The notes: generated by a model not told the origin, from the letters alone. Counted from the first letter of the stretch, positions 36,811 to 45,665 are shown. The stretch: 64,000 bases of DNA from Bacillota bacterium (GCA_023392615.1 JAEVYT010000030.1:124001-188000), one strand, 5' to 3'. Made by a program: numbers and translations.

Positions 36811-38049
36811 ATGTATTCTTTTGATGACGTAAAATCATTTGATCCTGAATTAGCAGAAGCAATATCTCTTGAGATAGGTAGACAGAACAGCCATATAGAA
36901 TTGATCGCTTCTGAAAATTTTGTAAGCAAGGCTGTAATGGCAGCAATGGGAAGCCAATTAACTAACAAATATGCAGAGGGTTATCCTGCAAAGAGATATT
37001 ATGGCGGCTGTGAATTTGTTGATATTGCAGAAAATCTTGCGATAGACAGAGCAAAAGAATTATTTGGCTGTACTTATGCCAACGTGCAACCACACTCAGG
37101 TGCACAGGCAAATATGGCGGTGTTTTTTGCTTTATTAAAGCCGGGAGATACTGTTTTAGGTATGAATTTGGCTCACGGTGGTCATTTAACACATGGTAGC
37201 CCAGTTAATATGAGTGGTAGCTATTTTAAAATCGTACCTTACGGAGTGAATGACCAGGGCTTCATTGACTATGATAATGTTAGAAAGTTAGCAATAGAGA
37301 ATAAACCGAAGTTGATTATTGCGGGTGCAAGTGCTTATGCTAGAAAGATTGACTTCAAGATCTTTAGAGAAATCGCTGACGAAGTTGGTGCATTTTTAAT
37401 GGTGGATATGGCACATATCGCAGGTCTTGTAGCGGGGGGGTACCATGAAAGTCCAATTCCTTATGCACATGTTACAACAACGACTACACATAAGACTTTA
37501 AGAGGTCCAAGAGGTGGTATGATTTTATCCAGTGCGGAATTCGCTGAGGAATATAAACTAAACAAAGCTGTTTTCCCTGGTATTCAGGGTGGACCTTTAA
37601 TGCATGTTATCGCGGCAAAGGCTGTATGTTTTAAGGAAGCACTTGATCCAAGCTTTAAAGATTATGCGAAAAGAGTAGTAGAGAATGCTCAAGCTTTGGC
37701 TGCAGGATTAACGAAAAGAGGATTTAACCTCGTATCAGGAGGAACCGATAATCACTTAATGTTAGTTGATCTTCAGAATATGGGTGTAACGGGCAAGGAT
37801 ACCGAAAAACTTCTTGATGCAGCCAATATCACCTGTAACAAAAATGCAGTTCCGAATGATCCTGCATCTCCTTTTGTAACAAGTGGTATTCGTCTTGGAA
37901 CAGCAGCAGTTACAACGAGAGGTATGAATGTAGAGGATATGGATGTTATTGCAGAAGCAATTTATCTTCTTGTTAAGGATGTCGATGCGAATAAAGCAAA
38001 GGCGATGAGTATGATTAAGAACTTAACGGACAAGTATCCTTTGTATTAA
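36811..38049 (+). CDS. glyA: Serine hydroxymethyltransferase
   Basis: 412 residues, pyridoxal-phosphate enzyme interconverting serine and glycine with tetrahydrofolate; it supplies methylene-tetrahydrofolate. Signatures: IELIASENFVS, NKYAEGYPAKRYYGGCEFVD, the substrate loop VDMAHIAGLVAGG, and THKTLRGPRGG in which the lysine holds pyridoxal phosphate (about residue 226). GGAAAGGA lies about 10 nt before the ATG. The length is standard. It stands alone, ended by a perfect bidirectional terminator. It connects to the MTHFR and MetH genes at 56-61 kb. Confidence 0.97.
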   Translation: MYSFDDVKSFDPELAEAISLEIGRQNSHIELIASENFVSKAVMAAMGSQLTNKYAEGYPAKRYYGGCEFVDIAENLAIDRAKELFGCTYANVQPHSGAQANMAVFFALLKPGDTVLGMNLAHGGHLTHGSPVNMSGSYFKIVPYGVNDQGFIDYDNVRKLAIENKPKLIIAGASAYARKIDFKIFREIADEVGAFLMVDMAHIAGLVAGGYHESPIPYAHVTTTTTHKTLRGPRGGMILSSAEFAEEYKLNKAVFPGIQGGPLMHVIAAKAVCFKEALDPSFKDYAKRVVENAQALAAGLTKRGFNLVSGGTDNHLMLVDLQNMGVTGKDTEKLLDAANITCNKNAVPNDPASPFVTSGIRLGTAAVTTRGMNVEDMDVIAEAIYLLVKDVDANKAKAMSMIKNLTDKYPLY

Positions 38050-38092
38050 TTATAGGATAAGTTGATTGAACTTTATTTTAATATTTTAATAA

Positions 38093-38133
38093 AATAGGAT
38101 GTTGCAAAATTTAATCTTTTGCAACATCCTATT
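38093..38133. terminator. Bidirectional terminator between glyA and the small minus-strand gene
   Basis: A perfect 17-bp stem (38093-38109 with 38117-38133) with a 7-base loop; it serves both converging genes. Confidence 0.85.
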
Positions 38134-38138
38134 AATTA

Positions 38139-38327
38139 TCATTGATCTTTTTTATCAAAAAAGTTTTCTTCTAGCATATTGCGGAAGCATCTGGTACCAA
38201 AGATAATTCCTATAATTAGTACTGAAGCTACCGATAAATATTTAATAATCTTAGGTACATCTACATTCACGCTAACTTTTACATTGGAAGCTGATTCTGA
38301 TGGAGTACAACAATTTTTTAATGACAT
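38139..38327 (-). CDS. Small single-pass membrane protein, unknown
   Basis: 62 residues from the ATG whose complement lies at 38325-38327, preceded by GTGAGGA; an in-frame ATG seven codons upstream (38348) is less well placed. The N-terminal third is hydrophilic with a CC pair and many Ser residues. One membrane segment spans about residues 29-47 (YLSVASVLIIGIIFGTR), then a short charged tail. I do not recognise a family. It is convergent with glyA and shares its terminator. Confidence 0.55.
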   Translation of the reverse strand: MSLKNCCTPSESASNVKVSVNVDVPKIIKYLSVASVLIIGIIFGTRCFRNMLEENFFDKKDQ

Positions 38328-38466
38328 TTTATAATTCCTCACTTTCATATTTTATAATTAGATAATGTAAAATAACCATATTATTACATAGTGTATGTAA
38401 TATTTATATAAATCATCTCACAAATACCATATGTTTCTTATTAATAATGAAATCTTGATATTCAAA

Positions 38467-39102
38467 TCAAAAACCTAATTCTTCCCCGACCAATATAACT
38501 TTTATGCGACCTGGTATACCTGATCTACGGGTGATTACAATCTCGCTGCACATACAATCATCAGTTAGGCAGTTAGCGCATCTGCCAATTTCGGCACAAG
38601 GTGTTTTAAGATTCAGGCGCACAGCATTAGGTGGAGCTGCCATATTGCGAACACGTTCGATACCGGTTTGAACATCGGTTACTATTTTATTCATTCCAGC
38701 GATAACTATCACATTCTTTGGACCGGTAATCAAACATGCTACTCGATTGCCGGAACCGTCAATGTTAATTAGTTGTCCGTCTAGGGAGATGGCGTTTGAA
38801 CTCATAAAGTAATAATCAACGGTCACAATTTTGCTATACATAGCTGATTTCTCTTCGGGGGAGTTTGCTTTTAGACGGTCATATAGTATGTAGTCAGAGC
38901 TATATAAGTCTTCAAATAGCCCAATATCGGAAAGAGTTTGCGAACCACCCCAGGAGATGGAACAACCGGGAGTTAAAAAGCGTTTTGCAGTAAGAAGAGC
39001 ATCTTCTGCATTCTCGCAATAATAACCTTCAATCCCTCTTTTATTGAATTTTTCAATGATACTGTCAGCCAAATTCTCATATGATATCTTCTTGGGTGTC
39101 AT
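38467..39102 (-). CDS. LUD domain protein
   Basis: 211 residues. The LUD fold is related to 5-formyl-THF cyclo-ligase and CoA transferases. Signatures are ISWGGSQTLSDIGLFEDL and the GPKNVIVIAGMNKIV strand. A cysteine group lies near the C-terminus (CAEIGRCANCLTDDCMC), which in this subfamily may bind zinc or an iron-sulfur cluster. It is not accompanied by LutA/LutB, so lactate use is doubtful. AAGGAGG precedes the ATG and the gene starts 11 bases after the degV stop, so both form one operon. Function within this subfamily is unknown. Confidence 0.85.
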   Translation of the reverse strand: MTPKKISYENLADSIIEKFNKRGIEGYYCENAEDALLTAKRFLTPGCSISWGGSQTLSDIGLFEDLYSSDYILYDRLKANSPEEKSAMYSKIVTVDYYFMSSNAISLDGQLINIDGSGNRVACLITGPKNVIVIAGMNKIVTDVQTGIERVRNMAAPPNAVRLNLKTPCAEIGRCANCLTDDCMCSEIVITRRSGIPGRIKVILVGEELGF

Positions 39103-39113
39103 GTCTTTCCTCC

Positions 39114-40001
39114 TTATATTTGATTATATTTTTTGACAAAGCATATGCCGATTCCTCCAGGACCGGTATAAGTTCCGATGGTTACTCCGATTTGAAAAAT
39201 AGGATATTTAATGCTATGATCTATGATCTTCTCAATTTCATTTTGTAAAAATGCGGCATCTTCAGTCGTAGTAGCATTGGCAATACAAAAATCATAATCC
39301 TTTGGATCTTCTCCGGATTCAACAAAGTATTCTTCAACCATGGTAAGTATCTTTTCAAGAGATTTTTTACGTCCTCTAATATTAGAATATGGTATTAGTT
39401 CTGCACCCTTTAATTGAATTAAAGGCTTTCGGTCAAGCATGTTTCCAGTAAGAGCAGCTGCCTTACCTATTCGTCTTCCCTTTTCAAGATAAGTAAGGGT
39501 ATCCACGGTGAACATGATTCTTGAGGTGTCCCTGAGCAACGGTAGTTTCTCAACAATTTCATCTATTGTTAAGCCTGCTTCTTTCATATAAGCGAGCTGA
39601 AGTAGAAGTAAGCCTTGTCCTGCTGTAGCCTGATAGCTATCAAATATCTCGATTCTGGTGTCGGGATATTGCTCTTCCAGAATATCCTTTGCATTTACCG
39701 CGGATTGATAGGAGCCGCTAAGCTGATGAGATAAACAGAGGCAGACAATATCTTGTCCGTTTTTAATTGCCTTTTTGAATTCAGACATATAATCTTGAAC
39801 TGAAGGCAAAGAGGTAGTGGAAAATGTGTTGTTTTGCTCCAATTTTATATAAAAGTCTTCATTCGAGATTTCGACATTCTCCTTATAATAATTGTCTTGA
39901 TCAAAAGTTACATAAAACGGGATAAGCTTTATATCATGTTCTTTCACTAAAAGTTCAGGTAAATCACACGATGAATCGCTGAATATCTGATATGCCTTCA
40001 T
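39114..40001 (-). CDS. DegV family fatty-acid-binding protein
   Basis: 295 residues. DegV-type proteins bind a fatty acid in the cleft between two alpha/beta lobes; FakB members deliver it to the kinase FakA. Signatures: FSDSSCDLPELL at the N-terminus, FYVTFDQ, TTSLPSVQDY near residue 62 and CLCLSHQLSGSYQSA near residue 88. The second lobe contains MFTVDTLTYLEKGRRIGKAA and the C-terminal GTYTGPGGIGICF. TTGGAGG precedes the ATG. It is the first gene of a two-gene operon with the LUD protein. FakA is not in the window, so FakB function is only inferred. Confidence 0.9.
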   Translation of the reverse strand: MKAYQIFSDSSCDLPELLVKEHDIKLIPFYVTFDQDNYYKENVEISNEDFYIKLEQNNTFSTTSLPSVQDYMSEFKKAIKNGQDIVCLCLSHQLSGSYQSAVNAKDILEEQYPDTRIEIFDSYQATAGQGLLLLQLAYMKEAGLTIDEIVEKLPLLRDTSRIMFTVDTLTYLEKGRRIGKAAALTGNMLDRKPLIQLKGAELIPYSNIRGRKKSLEKILTMVEEYFVESGEDPKDYDFCIANATTTEDAAFLQNEIEKIIDHSIKYPIFQIGVTIGTYTGPGGIGICFVKKYNQI

Positions 40002-40050
40002 GAAATGCCTCCAAATGTATATTTAATAGGTAGTATAGATTCCTACCACC

Positions 40051-40079
40051 ATTTTATACGATGAACTGGAATCTTTCAA
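40051..40079 (-). promoter_or_regulatory. degV promoter
   Basis: On the minus strand TTGAAA (complement of 40074-40079), 17 nt, TAAAAT (complement of 40051-40056), 50 nt upstream of the degV start. Confidence 0.7.
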
Positions 40080-40178
40080 CAAGTTTTCACTTTGTATTTT
40101 CGATGGATAGCTGCAGGGAGGGTTTATCCTGTTTTGTAGGTATCGTAGCTTTCCACGAAAATCTTAGTCTTTCTATGA

Positions 40179-40323
40179 ATGTGCGAAAAGCAGCTCGAGA
40201 ACTTCGTCTTTTCGGGATTGCTATGCAAGACCGTGCTCGCAGGTGCGGCGGGAATGAAAAATAGAGAAGTGAAGGGAACTTTCATCTTTTCTCTATTTTT
40301 CATTCCCTTTGCTTTTCGCGCAT
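40179..40323. repeat. Composite inverted repeat before topB
   Basis: The outer arms (40179-40191 with 40311-40323, 13 bp, one G-U) enclose a perfect 19-bp inner inverted repeat (40250-40268 with 40289-40307). The intervening segment is GC-richer than its surroundings. The right arm lies just before the topB -10 box TATAAT (40326-40331). It may be a small mobile repeat or a regulatory structure; the 40192-40249 part is not palindromic. Confidence 0.6.
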
Positions 40324-40360
40324 GGTATAATCGATGTATTAATGAGAAAGTTGGAGTTGT

Positions 40361-42454
40361 ATGTCAAAGAGTTTATACATTGCCGAAAAACCAAGCGTGG
40401 CGAATGAGTTTGCCAAGGCGCTTAAGATAACAGGGAAGAAACAGGACGGTTATATTGAGTCGGAGAATGCGATTGTAACCTGGTGCGTAGGGCATTTGGT
40501 TACGATGAGTTATCCGGAAGTTTATGACCCTGCACTGAAAAAGTGGAGTATGCAAACACTGCCATTCATCCCCGAGCAATATCGTTATGAAGTAATTGGG
40601 AATGTAAAAAAGCAGTTTAGTATAGTAAAAGGTTTATTGACCCGTAAGGATGTGGACACGATTTATGTGTGCACTGACTCCGGGCGTGAAGGAGAATATA
40701 TCTACCGTTTGGTGGATCAGGAAGCGAAGGTGCCTTCTGACAAGGTGAAGAAAAGAGTATGGATTGACTCTCAAACAGAAGAAGAGATTCTTCGTGGTAT
40801 TCGGGAGGCAAAGCCACTTAGCGCTTACAATCCTTTGTCAGATGCTGCATATCTGAGAGCACAGGAAGATTATTTGATGGGTATTAATTTTTCTAGAATT
40901 CTTACATTAAAGTACGGTAACGAAGTGCAGAAAATTATGAATTCTGAAAAATGGACTGCAATTTCTGTAGGTCGTGTTATGACCTGTGTACTTGGTATGG
41001 TGGTACGAAGAGAACGAGAGATTCGAAGCTTTGTAAAAACCCCATTTTACCGAGTGTTGAGTGGATTGAAGATAGACGAGAAGGAATTACCCGCGGAGTT
41101 TCGTGCGGTTGAAGGTTCAAAATATTTTAATTCTCCTTTGCTCTATAAAGAAAATGGATTTTCTGAAAAAACTTCTGCGATTAAGTTGATTTCAGATTTG
41201 GCAGAGCAGATTCCGCTTATGAATGATGACGGAACATGGAATGCAAAACTCGAGCAGGATGAGACTCCAAAGTTATTGGCTCAGATTAGTTCCATAGAGA
41301 AAAAGAAAGAGAATAAGAATCCTCCTTTATTATATAATTTAGCGGAGCTCCAAAATGATTGTTCTAGGATGTTTAAAATAAGCCCTGATGAAACCTTAAA
41401 GATTACTCAGGAGCTTTATGAGAAGAAGATGGTGACATATCCTAGAACAGATGCTAGAGTTTTATCCACTGCGGTATCAAAGGAAATAGCAAAGAATATT
41501 AAAGGACTTCAAGCACTAAATCAATTCTCTGGTTTTGTTCAAGAGATTATGGAGCAGGGAACCTATAAAAACATAGCAAAAACCCGTTATGTCAATGACA
41601 GTCAGATTACAGACCACTATGCAATTATACCGACCGGTCAGGGCTTGGGGGCACTTAGATCGGTATCTCCAACAGCTGCGAAGGTTTACGAGACGATTGT
41701 AAAGCGATTTTTAAGTATCTTCTTTCCTGCGGCTGAGTACCGAAAGGTAGGCATTACAGCAAAAATCAAAGGGGAGAGCTTCTTTGCTTCCGTGAGAGTA
41801 CTGGAGAAAGAAGGGTATCTGAAGGTGCTCGGAACCAATTATGAAAAGTCACAAACTACCTCTTCAAAATCGGAGGAAGATAAGAATATGGGGGATAGTG
41901 ATAATTCAGAAGAAGAAGGTGCAGATCAATCTTTATTACAGGCAGTAATGAATTTAAAGAAGGGAATGGAACTCCCGGTGAACTATCTGAATATTAAAGA
42001 AGGGGAGACTGCTCCGCCGAAGCGTTATAATTCCGGTGCATTGATACTTGCAATGGAAAATGCAGGACAATTGATAGAGGATGAAGAGCTGAGAGCCCAG
42101 ATCAAAGGTAGTGGGATCGGAACCAGTGCAACTCGTGCTGAAATCTTGAATAAATTGGTAACAATTACATATCTTAATTTAAATAAGAAAACTCAGATTA
42201 TAACCCCTACGCTTTTAGGAGAGATGATCTATGATGTGGTAAATTCCTCGATAAAATCGCTGCTAAATGCTGACCTGACTGCAAGCTGGGAGAAGGGGTT
42301 AACTTATGTAGCAGAGGGTCAGATATCGAAAGATGAATATACTGCTAAGTTGGATGCTTTCGTCGCAAAGATGGTAAATGGCGTAAAGGGATTGAATAAT
42401 CAGTCCGCTTTAGCTTATTTTTATAAAGAAGCTGTACAGTTCTACAAGAAATAA
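40361..42454 (+). CDS. topB: DNA topoisomerase III
   Basis: 697 residues, type IA topoisomerase that passes single DNA strands and resolves intermediates. The Toprim domain opens with LYIAEKPSVANEFAK and contains the metal-binding CTDSGREGEYIY (DxxxGRE form). The catalytic tyrosine is about residue 360 in VTYPRTDARVL. The TopIA gate domains follow. An acidic low-complexity insert (SEEDKNMGDSDNSEEEGADQ) lies near residues 505-525. GSGIGTSATRAEIL is the conserved C-terminal signature. TTGGAG precedes the ATG. The length matches Firmicute TopB; no zinc-finger tail is present. An origin in a mobile element is possible for TopB, but nothing here indicates conjugation genes. Confidence 0.96.
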   Translation: MSKSLYIAEKPSVANEFAKALKITGKKQDGYIESENAIVTWCVGHLVTMSYPEVYDPALKKWSMQTLPFIPEQYRYEVIGNVKKQFSIVKGLLTRKDVDTIYVCTDSGREGEYIYRLVDQEAKVPSDKVKKRVWIDSQTEEEILRGIREAKPLSAYNPLSDAAYLRAQEDYLMGINFSRILTLKYGNEVQKIMNSEKWTAISVGRVMTCVLGMVVRREREIRSFVKTPFYRVLSGLKIDEKELPAEFRAVEGSKYFNSPLLYKENGFSEKTSAIKLISDLAEQIPLMNDDGTWNAKLEQDETPKLLAQISSIEKKKENKNPPLLYNLAELQNDCSRMFKISPDETLKITQELYEKKMVTYPRTDARVLSTAVSKEIAKNIKGLQALNQFSGFVQEIMEQGTYKNIAKTRYVNDSQITDHYAIIPTGQGLGALRSVSPTAAKVYETIVKRFLSIFFPAAEYRKVGITAKIKGESFFASVRVLEKEGYLKVLGTNYEKSQTTSSKSEEDKNMGDSDNSEEEGADQSLLQAVMNLKKGMELPVNYLNIKEGETAPPKRYNSGALILAMENAGQLIEDEELRAQIKGSGIGTSATRAEILNKLVTITYLNLNKKTQIITPTLLGEMIYDVVNSSIKSLLNADLTASWEKGLTYVAEGQISKDEYTAKLDAFVAKMVNGVKGLNNQSALAYFYKEAVQFYKK

Positions 42455-42568
42455 CATGGAGTTGTTTGAATTTAAATTAAGGACTAACTTATTTGAGCAA
42501 GATAAGTTTTGAACTGTTTGTCAAAGTTATTGAATGAAATATAATAAGCAAACGAAATGGAGGATTAT

Positions 42569-43246
42569 ATGTCAGAACATCTTATGATTAAATCTTTATT
42601 TGACTTAAAAGAAACAATAGCTGCAGAGGTATTTAACGAATATATGTACCCATGGGAAGTACTTGGGAAGATAAAGGATGAAATCCTTAAGATAGGAGAG
42701 ACGTTATCGTCTGAGGATTATAACAAGGTCGGTGAGGACGTGTGGATAGCAAAATCAGCCAAGGTTGCACCTACTGCATATATAAATGGGCCAGCAATTA
42801 TCGACAAGGAAGCGGAAGTAAGGCATTGTGCATTTATCCGTGGGAATGCTATCGTCGGTGAGGGTGCTGTCGTAGGTAATTCCACTGAGCTTAAGAATGT
42901 AATCTTATTTAATAAGGTCCAAGTTCCTCACTATAATTATGTCGGCGATTCAATATTAGGGTTTAAAGCCCACATGGGAGCGGGTTCCATTACTTCAAAC
43001 GTAAAATCGGATAAAACATTAGTAACTGTAAATGCAGGAGAACTGAAAATTGAAACCGGGCTGAAAAAGTTTGGAGCGATTCTGGGTGATTATGTTGAAG
43101 TGGGTTGTAACAGTGTATTAAACCCAGGATCCGTGATTGGAAGAAATGCAAATGTTTATCCCTTATCCATGGTTCGAGGCTATGTTCCAGAAGGAAATAT
43201 CTATAAAAAAGCCGGAGAAGTTGTGGAAAAATATAAGCTGCTTTAG
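42569..43246 (+). CDS. Hexapeptide-repeat (left-handed beta-helix) protein, acyltransferase/GlmU-like
   Basis: 225 residues from ATG 42569 (TGGAGG 5 nt upstream; ATG 42557 lies in that site). The N-terminal helix (SLFDLKETIAAEVFNEYMYPWEVLGKIKD) is followed by hexapeptide turns (VWIAKSAKVAPTAYI, AIIDKEAEVRHCAFI, AIVGEGAVVGNSTELKNVI). HYNYVGDSILGFKAHMGAGS resembles the acceptor site of GlmU C-terminal domains. It lacks the uridyltransferase domain, so it is not a full GlmU. It may be a stand-alone sugar-nucleotide acetyltransferase-like protein, common in Lachnospiraceae. Substrate unknown. No operon partner. Confidence 0.85.
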   Translation: MSEHLMIKSLFDLKETIAAEVFNEYMYPWEVLGKIKDEILKIGETLSSEDYNKVGEDVWIAKSAKVAPTAYINGPAIIDKEAEVRHCAFIRGNAIVGEGAVVGNSTELKNVILFNKVQVPHYNYVGDSILGFKAHMGAGSITSNVKSDKTLVTVNAGELKIETGLKKFGAILGDYVEVGCNSVLNPGSVIGRNANVYPLSMVRGYVPEGNIYKKAGEVVEKYKLL

Positions 43247-43455
43247 GATGTATTAATCATTGTTTTTTTAGTTTTGTAATATTTGTACAACCCTTAACAT
43301 AGAATGATTACAGTTAAAATGTATTCAATTTTAATGATGGTATCCGCATTTTTACTTATAAAATTATCTAAAAAAACTATAGACTTATGTAGTATTTTAT
43401 GCGAAAATATGTTAGGTAAAGAAGATGGATCATTCTATGGTTCACTTTATACTTC

Positions 43456-43487
43456 ATTATCGTAAGTAGGACAAGACTTACGATAAT
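43456..43487 (+). promoter_or_regulatory. Perfect inverted repeat upstream of the IscU-like gene
   Basis: ATTATCGTAAGT (43456-43467) pairs perfectly with ACTTACGATAAT (43476-43487), loop of 8. It lies 77 bases before the IscU-like start without a good T-run. It could be an operator or a weak terminator of the upstream gene. The rest of 43247-43564 holds nothing else clear. Confidence 0.5.
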
Positions 43488-43564
43488 TTAATGTTGAAAG
43501 CTGTTATTTTCTTAACAAGGAAATGAAATGCTATACTATGTATTATTGAAAGGAGTTTCAAAAC

Positions 43565-44257
43565 ATGACTTATTCACATGAAGTTCAATTGATGTGTCCA
43601 GTTACACAGGGTGTTCATCATGGCGCAGCACCAATCCCTCAAGAAGCAAAATGGGTACAGGCAAAGGAAATCAAAGATATCTCAGGCTTAACTCATGGTG
43701 TGGGCTGGTGTGCACCACAGCAGGGTACCTGCAAATTAACTCTTAACGTAAAGGATGGTATCATCCAAGAAGCTTTAGTTGAGACTGTAGGATGTTCAGG
43801 TATGACTCACTCCGCAGCTATGGCATCTGAAATTCTTCCTGGTTTAACTGTTTTAGAAGCGTTGAATACAGATTTAGTTTGTGATGCAATTAACGTTGCG
43901 ATGAGAGAATTATTCTTACAGATCGCTTATGGTAGAACACAGAGTGCATTCTCTGAGGATGGTCTTCCAATCGGTGCAGGTCTTGAGGATTTAGGAAAAG
44001 GTCTTCGAAGCATGGTTGGTACTATGTACGGTACTCTTGCAAAAGGCCCTCGTTACCTTGAGATGACTGATGGTTATGTAACAGGTCTTGCTTTAGATGA
44101 AAATAGCGAAATCATTGGTTACCAATTTGTTAACTTTGGTAAAATGATGGATTTCATCAAAAAAGGCGATGATGCAAACACTGCATTAGAGAAGTCGAAA
44201 GGCCAGTATGGTCGCGTAGCTGATGCTGTTAAGATCATCGACCCAAGACACGAATAG
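43565..44257 (+). CDS. IscU/NifU-like iron-sulfur scaffold-related protein
   Basis: 230 residues. The central region resembles the NifU N-terminal/IscU fold: C49 and C56 in GWCAPQQGTC, and C77 in VETVGCSGMTHSAAMASEIL, which parallels the GCGSAIASS-like helix start of IscU. A further Cys is at about 106 (TDLVCDAI). Family members are annotated as iron-sulfur assembly scaffold related, but the ligand pattern differs from true IscU. It is 18 bases upstream of the GGGtGRT gene and the two always look like a pair in clostridial genomes I remember. AAAGGAG precedes the ATG. Cytoplasmic. The actual function is not established. Confidence 0.75.
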   Translation: MTYSHEVQLMCPVTQGVHHGAAPIPQEAKWVQAKEIKDISGLTHGVGWCAPQQGTCKLTLNVKDGIIQEALVETVGCSGMTHSAAMASEILPGLTVLEALNTDLVCDAINVAMRELFLQIAYGRTQSAFSEDGLPIGAGLEDLGKGLRSMVGTMYGTLAKGPRYLEMTDGYVTGLALDENSEIIGYQFVNFGKMMDFIKKGDDANTALEKSKGQYGRVADAVKIIDPRHE

Positions 44258-44275
44258 TAAAGGAGGATACATACA

Positions 44276-45286
44276 ATGGCTTTATTTGAATCATATGATA
44301 GAAGAATAAATCAAATCAATGCTGCTTTAAATAGCTACGGTATTGCTTCCATTGAAGAAGCAGAGAAGATTACAAAGGATGCCGGACTGGATGTAATTAG
44401 CATGGTTAAAGGCATTCAACCTATTTGTTTTGAAAATGCTGGCTGGGCTTATGTTGTAGGCGCTGCAATCGCAATCAAAAAAGATGCTAGAAAAGCTGCT
44501 GATGCAGCTGCAGCAATCGGTGAGGGCTTACAGTCTTTCTGTATTCCTGGATCTGTTGCTGACCAGAGAAAAGTTGGTCTTGGTCATGGTAATCTAGGTA
44601 AAATGTTACTCGAAGAGACAACAGATTGTTTCTGCTTCTTAGCAGGACATGAGTCCTTCGCAGCAGCTGAGGGTGCTATCGGTATCGCTCAGTCCGCTAA
44701 CAAGGTAAGAACAAAGCCTTTAAGAGTTATCTTAAATGGTCTTGGTAAAGATGCAGCTCAGATCATCTCTCGTATCAACGGCTTTACTCATGTTGAGACA
44801 CAGATGGATTACTATACAGGTGAGGTTAAGGAAGTATCACGTAAGGCATACTCCACAGGCCTTAGAGCAGCAGTAAACTGCTACGGCGCTAACGATGTAA
44901 CAGAAGGTGTTGCTATCATGCATAAGGAAGGTGTTGACGTTTCCATCACTGGTAACTCCACAAACCCTACCAGATTCCAACATCCAGTTGCAGGTACATA
45001 CAAAAAAGAATGTGTTGATTTAGGCAAGAAATACTTCTCCGTTGCTTCCGGTGGCGGTACAGGTAGAACTCTTCACCCTGACAACATGGCAGCAGGTCCT
45101 GCTTCCTACGGTATGACAGATACTATGGGTAGAATGCACTCCGACGCTCAGTTCGCTGGATCTTCTTCCGTACCTGCTCACGTTGAAATGATGGGCTTAA
45201 TCGGCGCAGGTAACAACCCTATGGTTGGTATGACTGTTGCTGTTGCTGTTTCGATCCAGGAAGCTGCAGAAGCTGGCAAGTTCTAA
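44276..45286 (+). CDS. GGGtGRT protein, conserved, function unknown
   Basis: 336 residues, no signal peptide. The family signature SGGGTGRTLHPDN lies near residues 261-273, followed by GPASYGMTDTMGRMHSDAQFAG and a glycine-rich C-terminal segment GLIGAGNNPMVGMTVAV. The N-terminal part has FESYDRRINQINAALN, AGWAYVVGAAIAI and conserved Cys in FCFLAGHESF. The motif recalls nucleotide- or phosphate-binding loops, but this is speculation. AAGGAGG lies before the ATG and the gene follows the IscU-like gene after 18 bases, so they are one operon. Codon use (GCT, GGT, ATC and few rare codons) suggests strong expression. It ends in a strong terminator. Confidence 0.85.
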   Translation: MALFESYDRRINQINAALNSYGIASIEEAEKITKDAGLDVISMVKGIQPICFENAGWAYVVGAAIAIKKDARKAADAAAAIGEGLQSFCIPGSVADQRKVGLGHGNLGKMLLEETTDCFCFLAGHESFAAAEGAIGIAQSANKVRTKPLRVILNGLGKDAAQIISRINGFTHVETQMDYYTGEVKEVSRKAYSTGLRAAVNCYGANDVTEGVAIMHKEGVDVSITGNSTNPTRFQHPVAGTYKKECVDLGKKYFSVASGGGTGRTLHPDNMAAGPASYGMTDTMGRMHSDAQFAGSSSVPAHVEMMGLIGAGNNPMVGMTVAVAVSIQEAAEAGKF

Positions 45287-45358
45287 TTTTAAAGATTAAT
45301 TGATTATAATAATTCGTCTGATATCTTTGAATATGTAATCGATAACTTATATGGTTAT

Positions 45359-45398
45359 AAAAAGAGATAGGATCTTTTGATTCTATCTCTTTTTATGC
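45359..45398 (+). terminator. Terminator of the IscU-like/GGGtGRT operon
   Basis: A perfect 12-bp stem (AAAAAGAGATAG at 45359-45370 with 45383-45394) ending in a T-run. Confidence 0.85.
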
Positions 45399-45514
45399 TG
45401 ATGATTAAGAAATAAAAATCCTTGTTTACAAATTCTGAGTATCGGAACTGATTATAACTTATTTATTAAGTGTAGAAAGTAATTTTGATATCAGGAGTGT
45501 TTGTGATCATATAT

Positions 45515-45665
45515 AAAAAAGAGGCTGTTGCAAAATAAATAATTCGTAGGAATAATGTTATTTAGCCATAATGCACTGTTTGGAATACTGCTCTTCCAAC
45601 CTGTGGGTGAGGCAAATAACATTGTTCTGTAATAGAATTATTTGTTCTGCAACAGTCTCTTTTTT
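45515..45665. repeat. Long imperfect inverted repeat, MITE- or terminator-like
   Basis: AAAAAAGAGGCTGTTGCA at the left is matched by TGCAACAGTCTCTTTTTT at the right. Arms of about 50 bases continue with mismatches, and a CTTCCAACC-containing loop lies in the centre. GAGGCTGTTGCA-like ends are common on small clostridial elements and terminators. It separates the GGGtGRT operon from the convergent LRR gene and could terminate both. Confidence 0.6.

Noticed and set aside
42569..43246. GlmU
   Set aside because: The uridyltransferase domain is missing; only the hexapeptide part is present.
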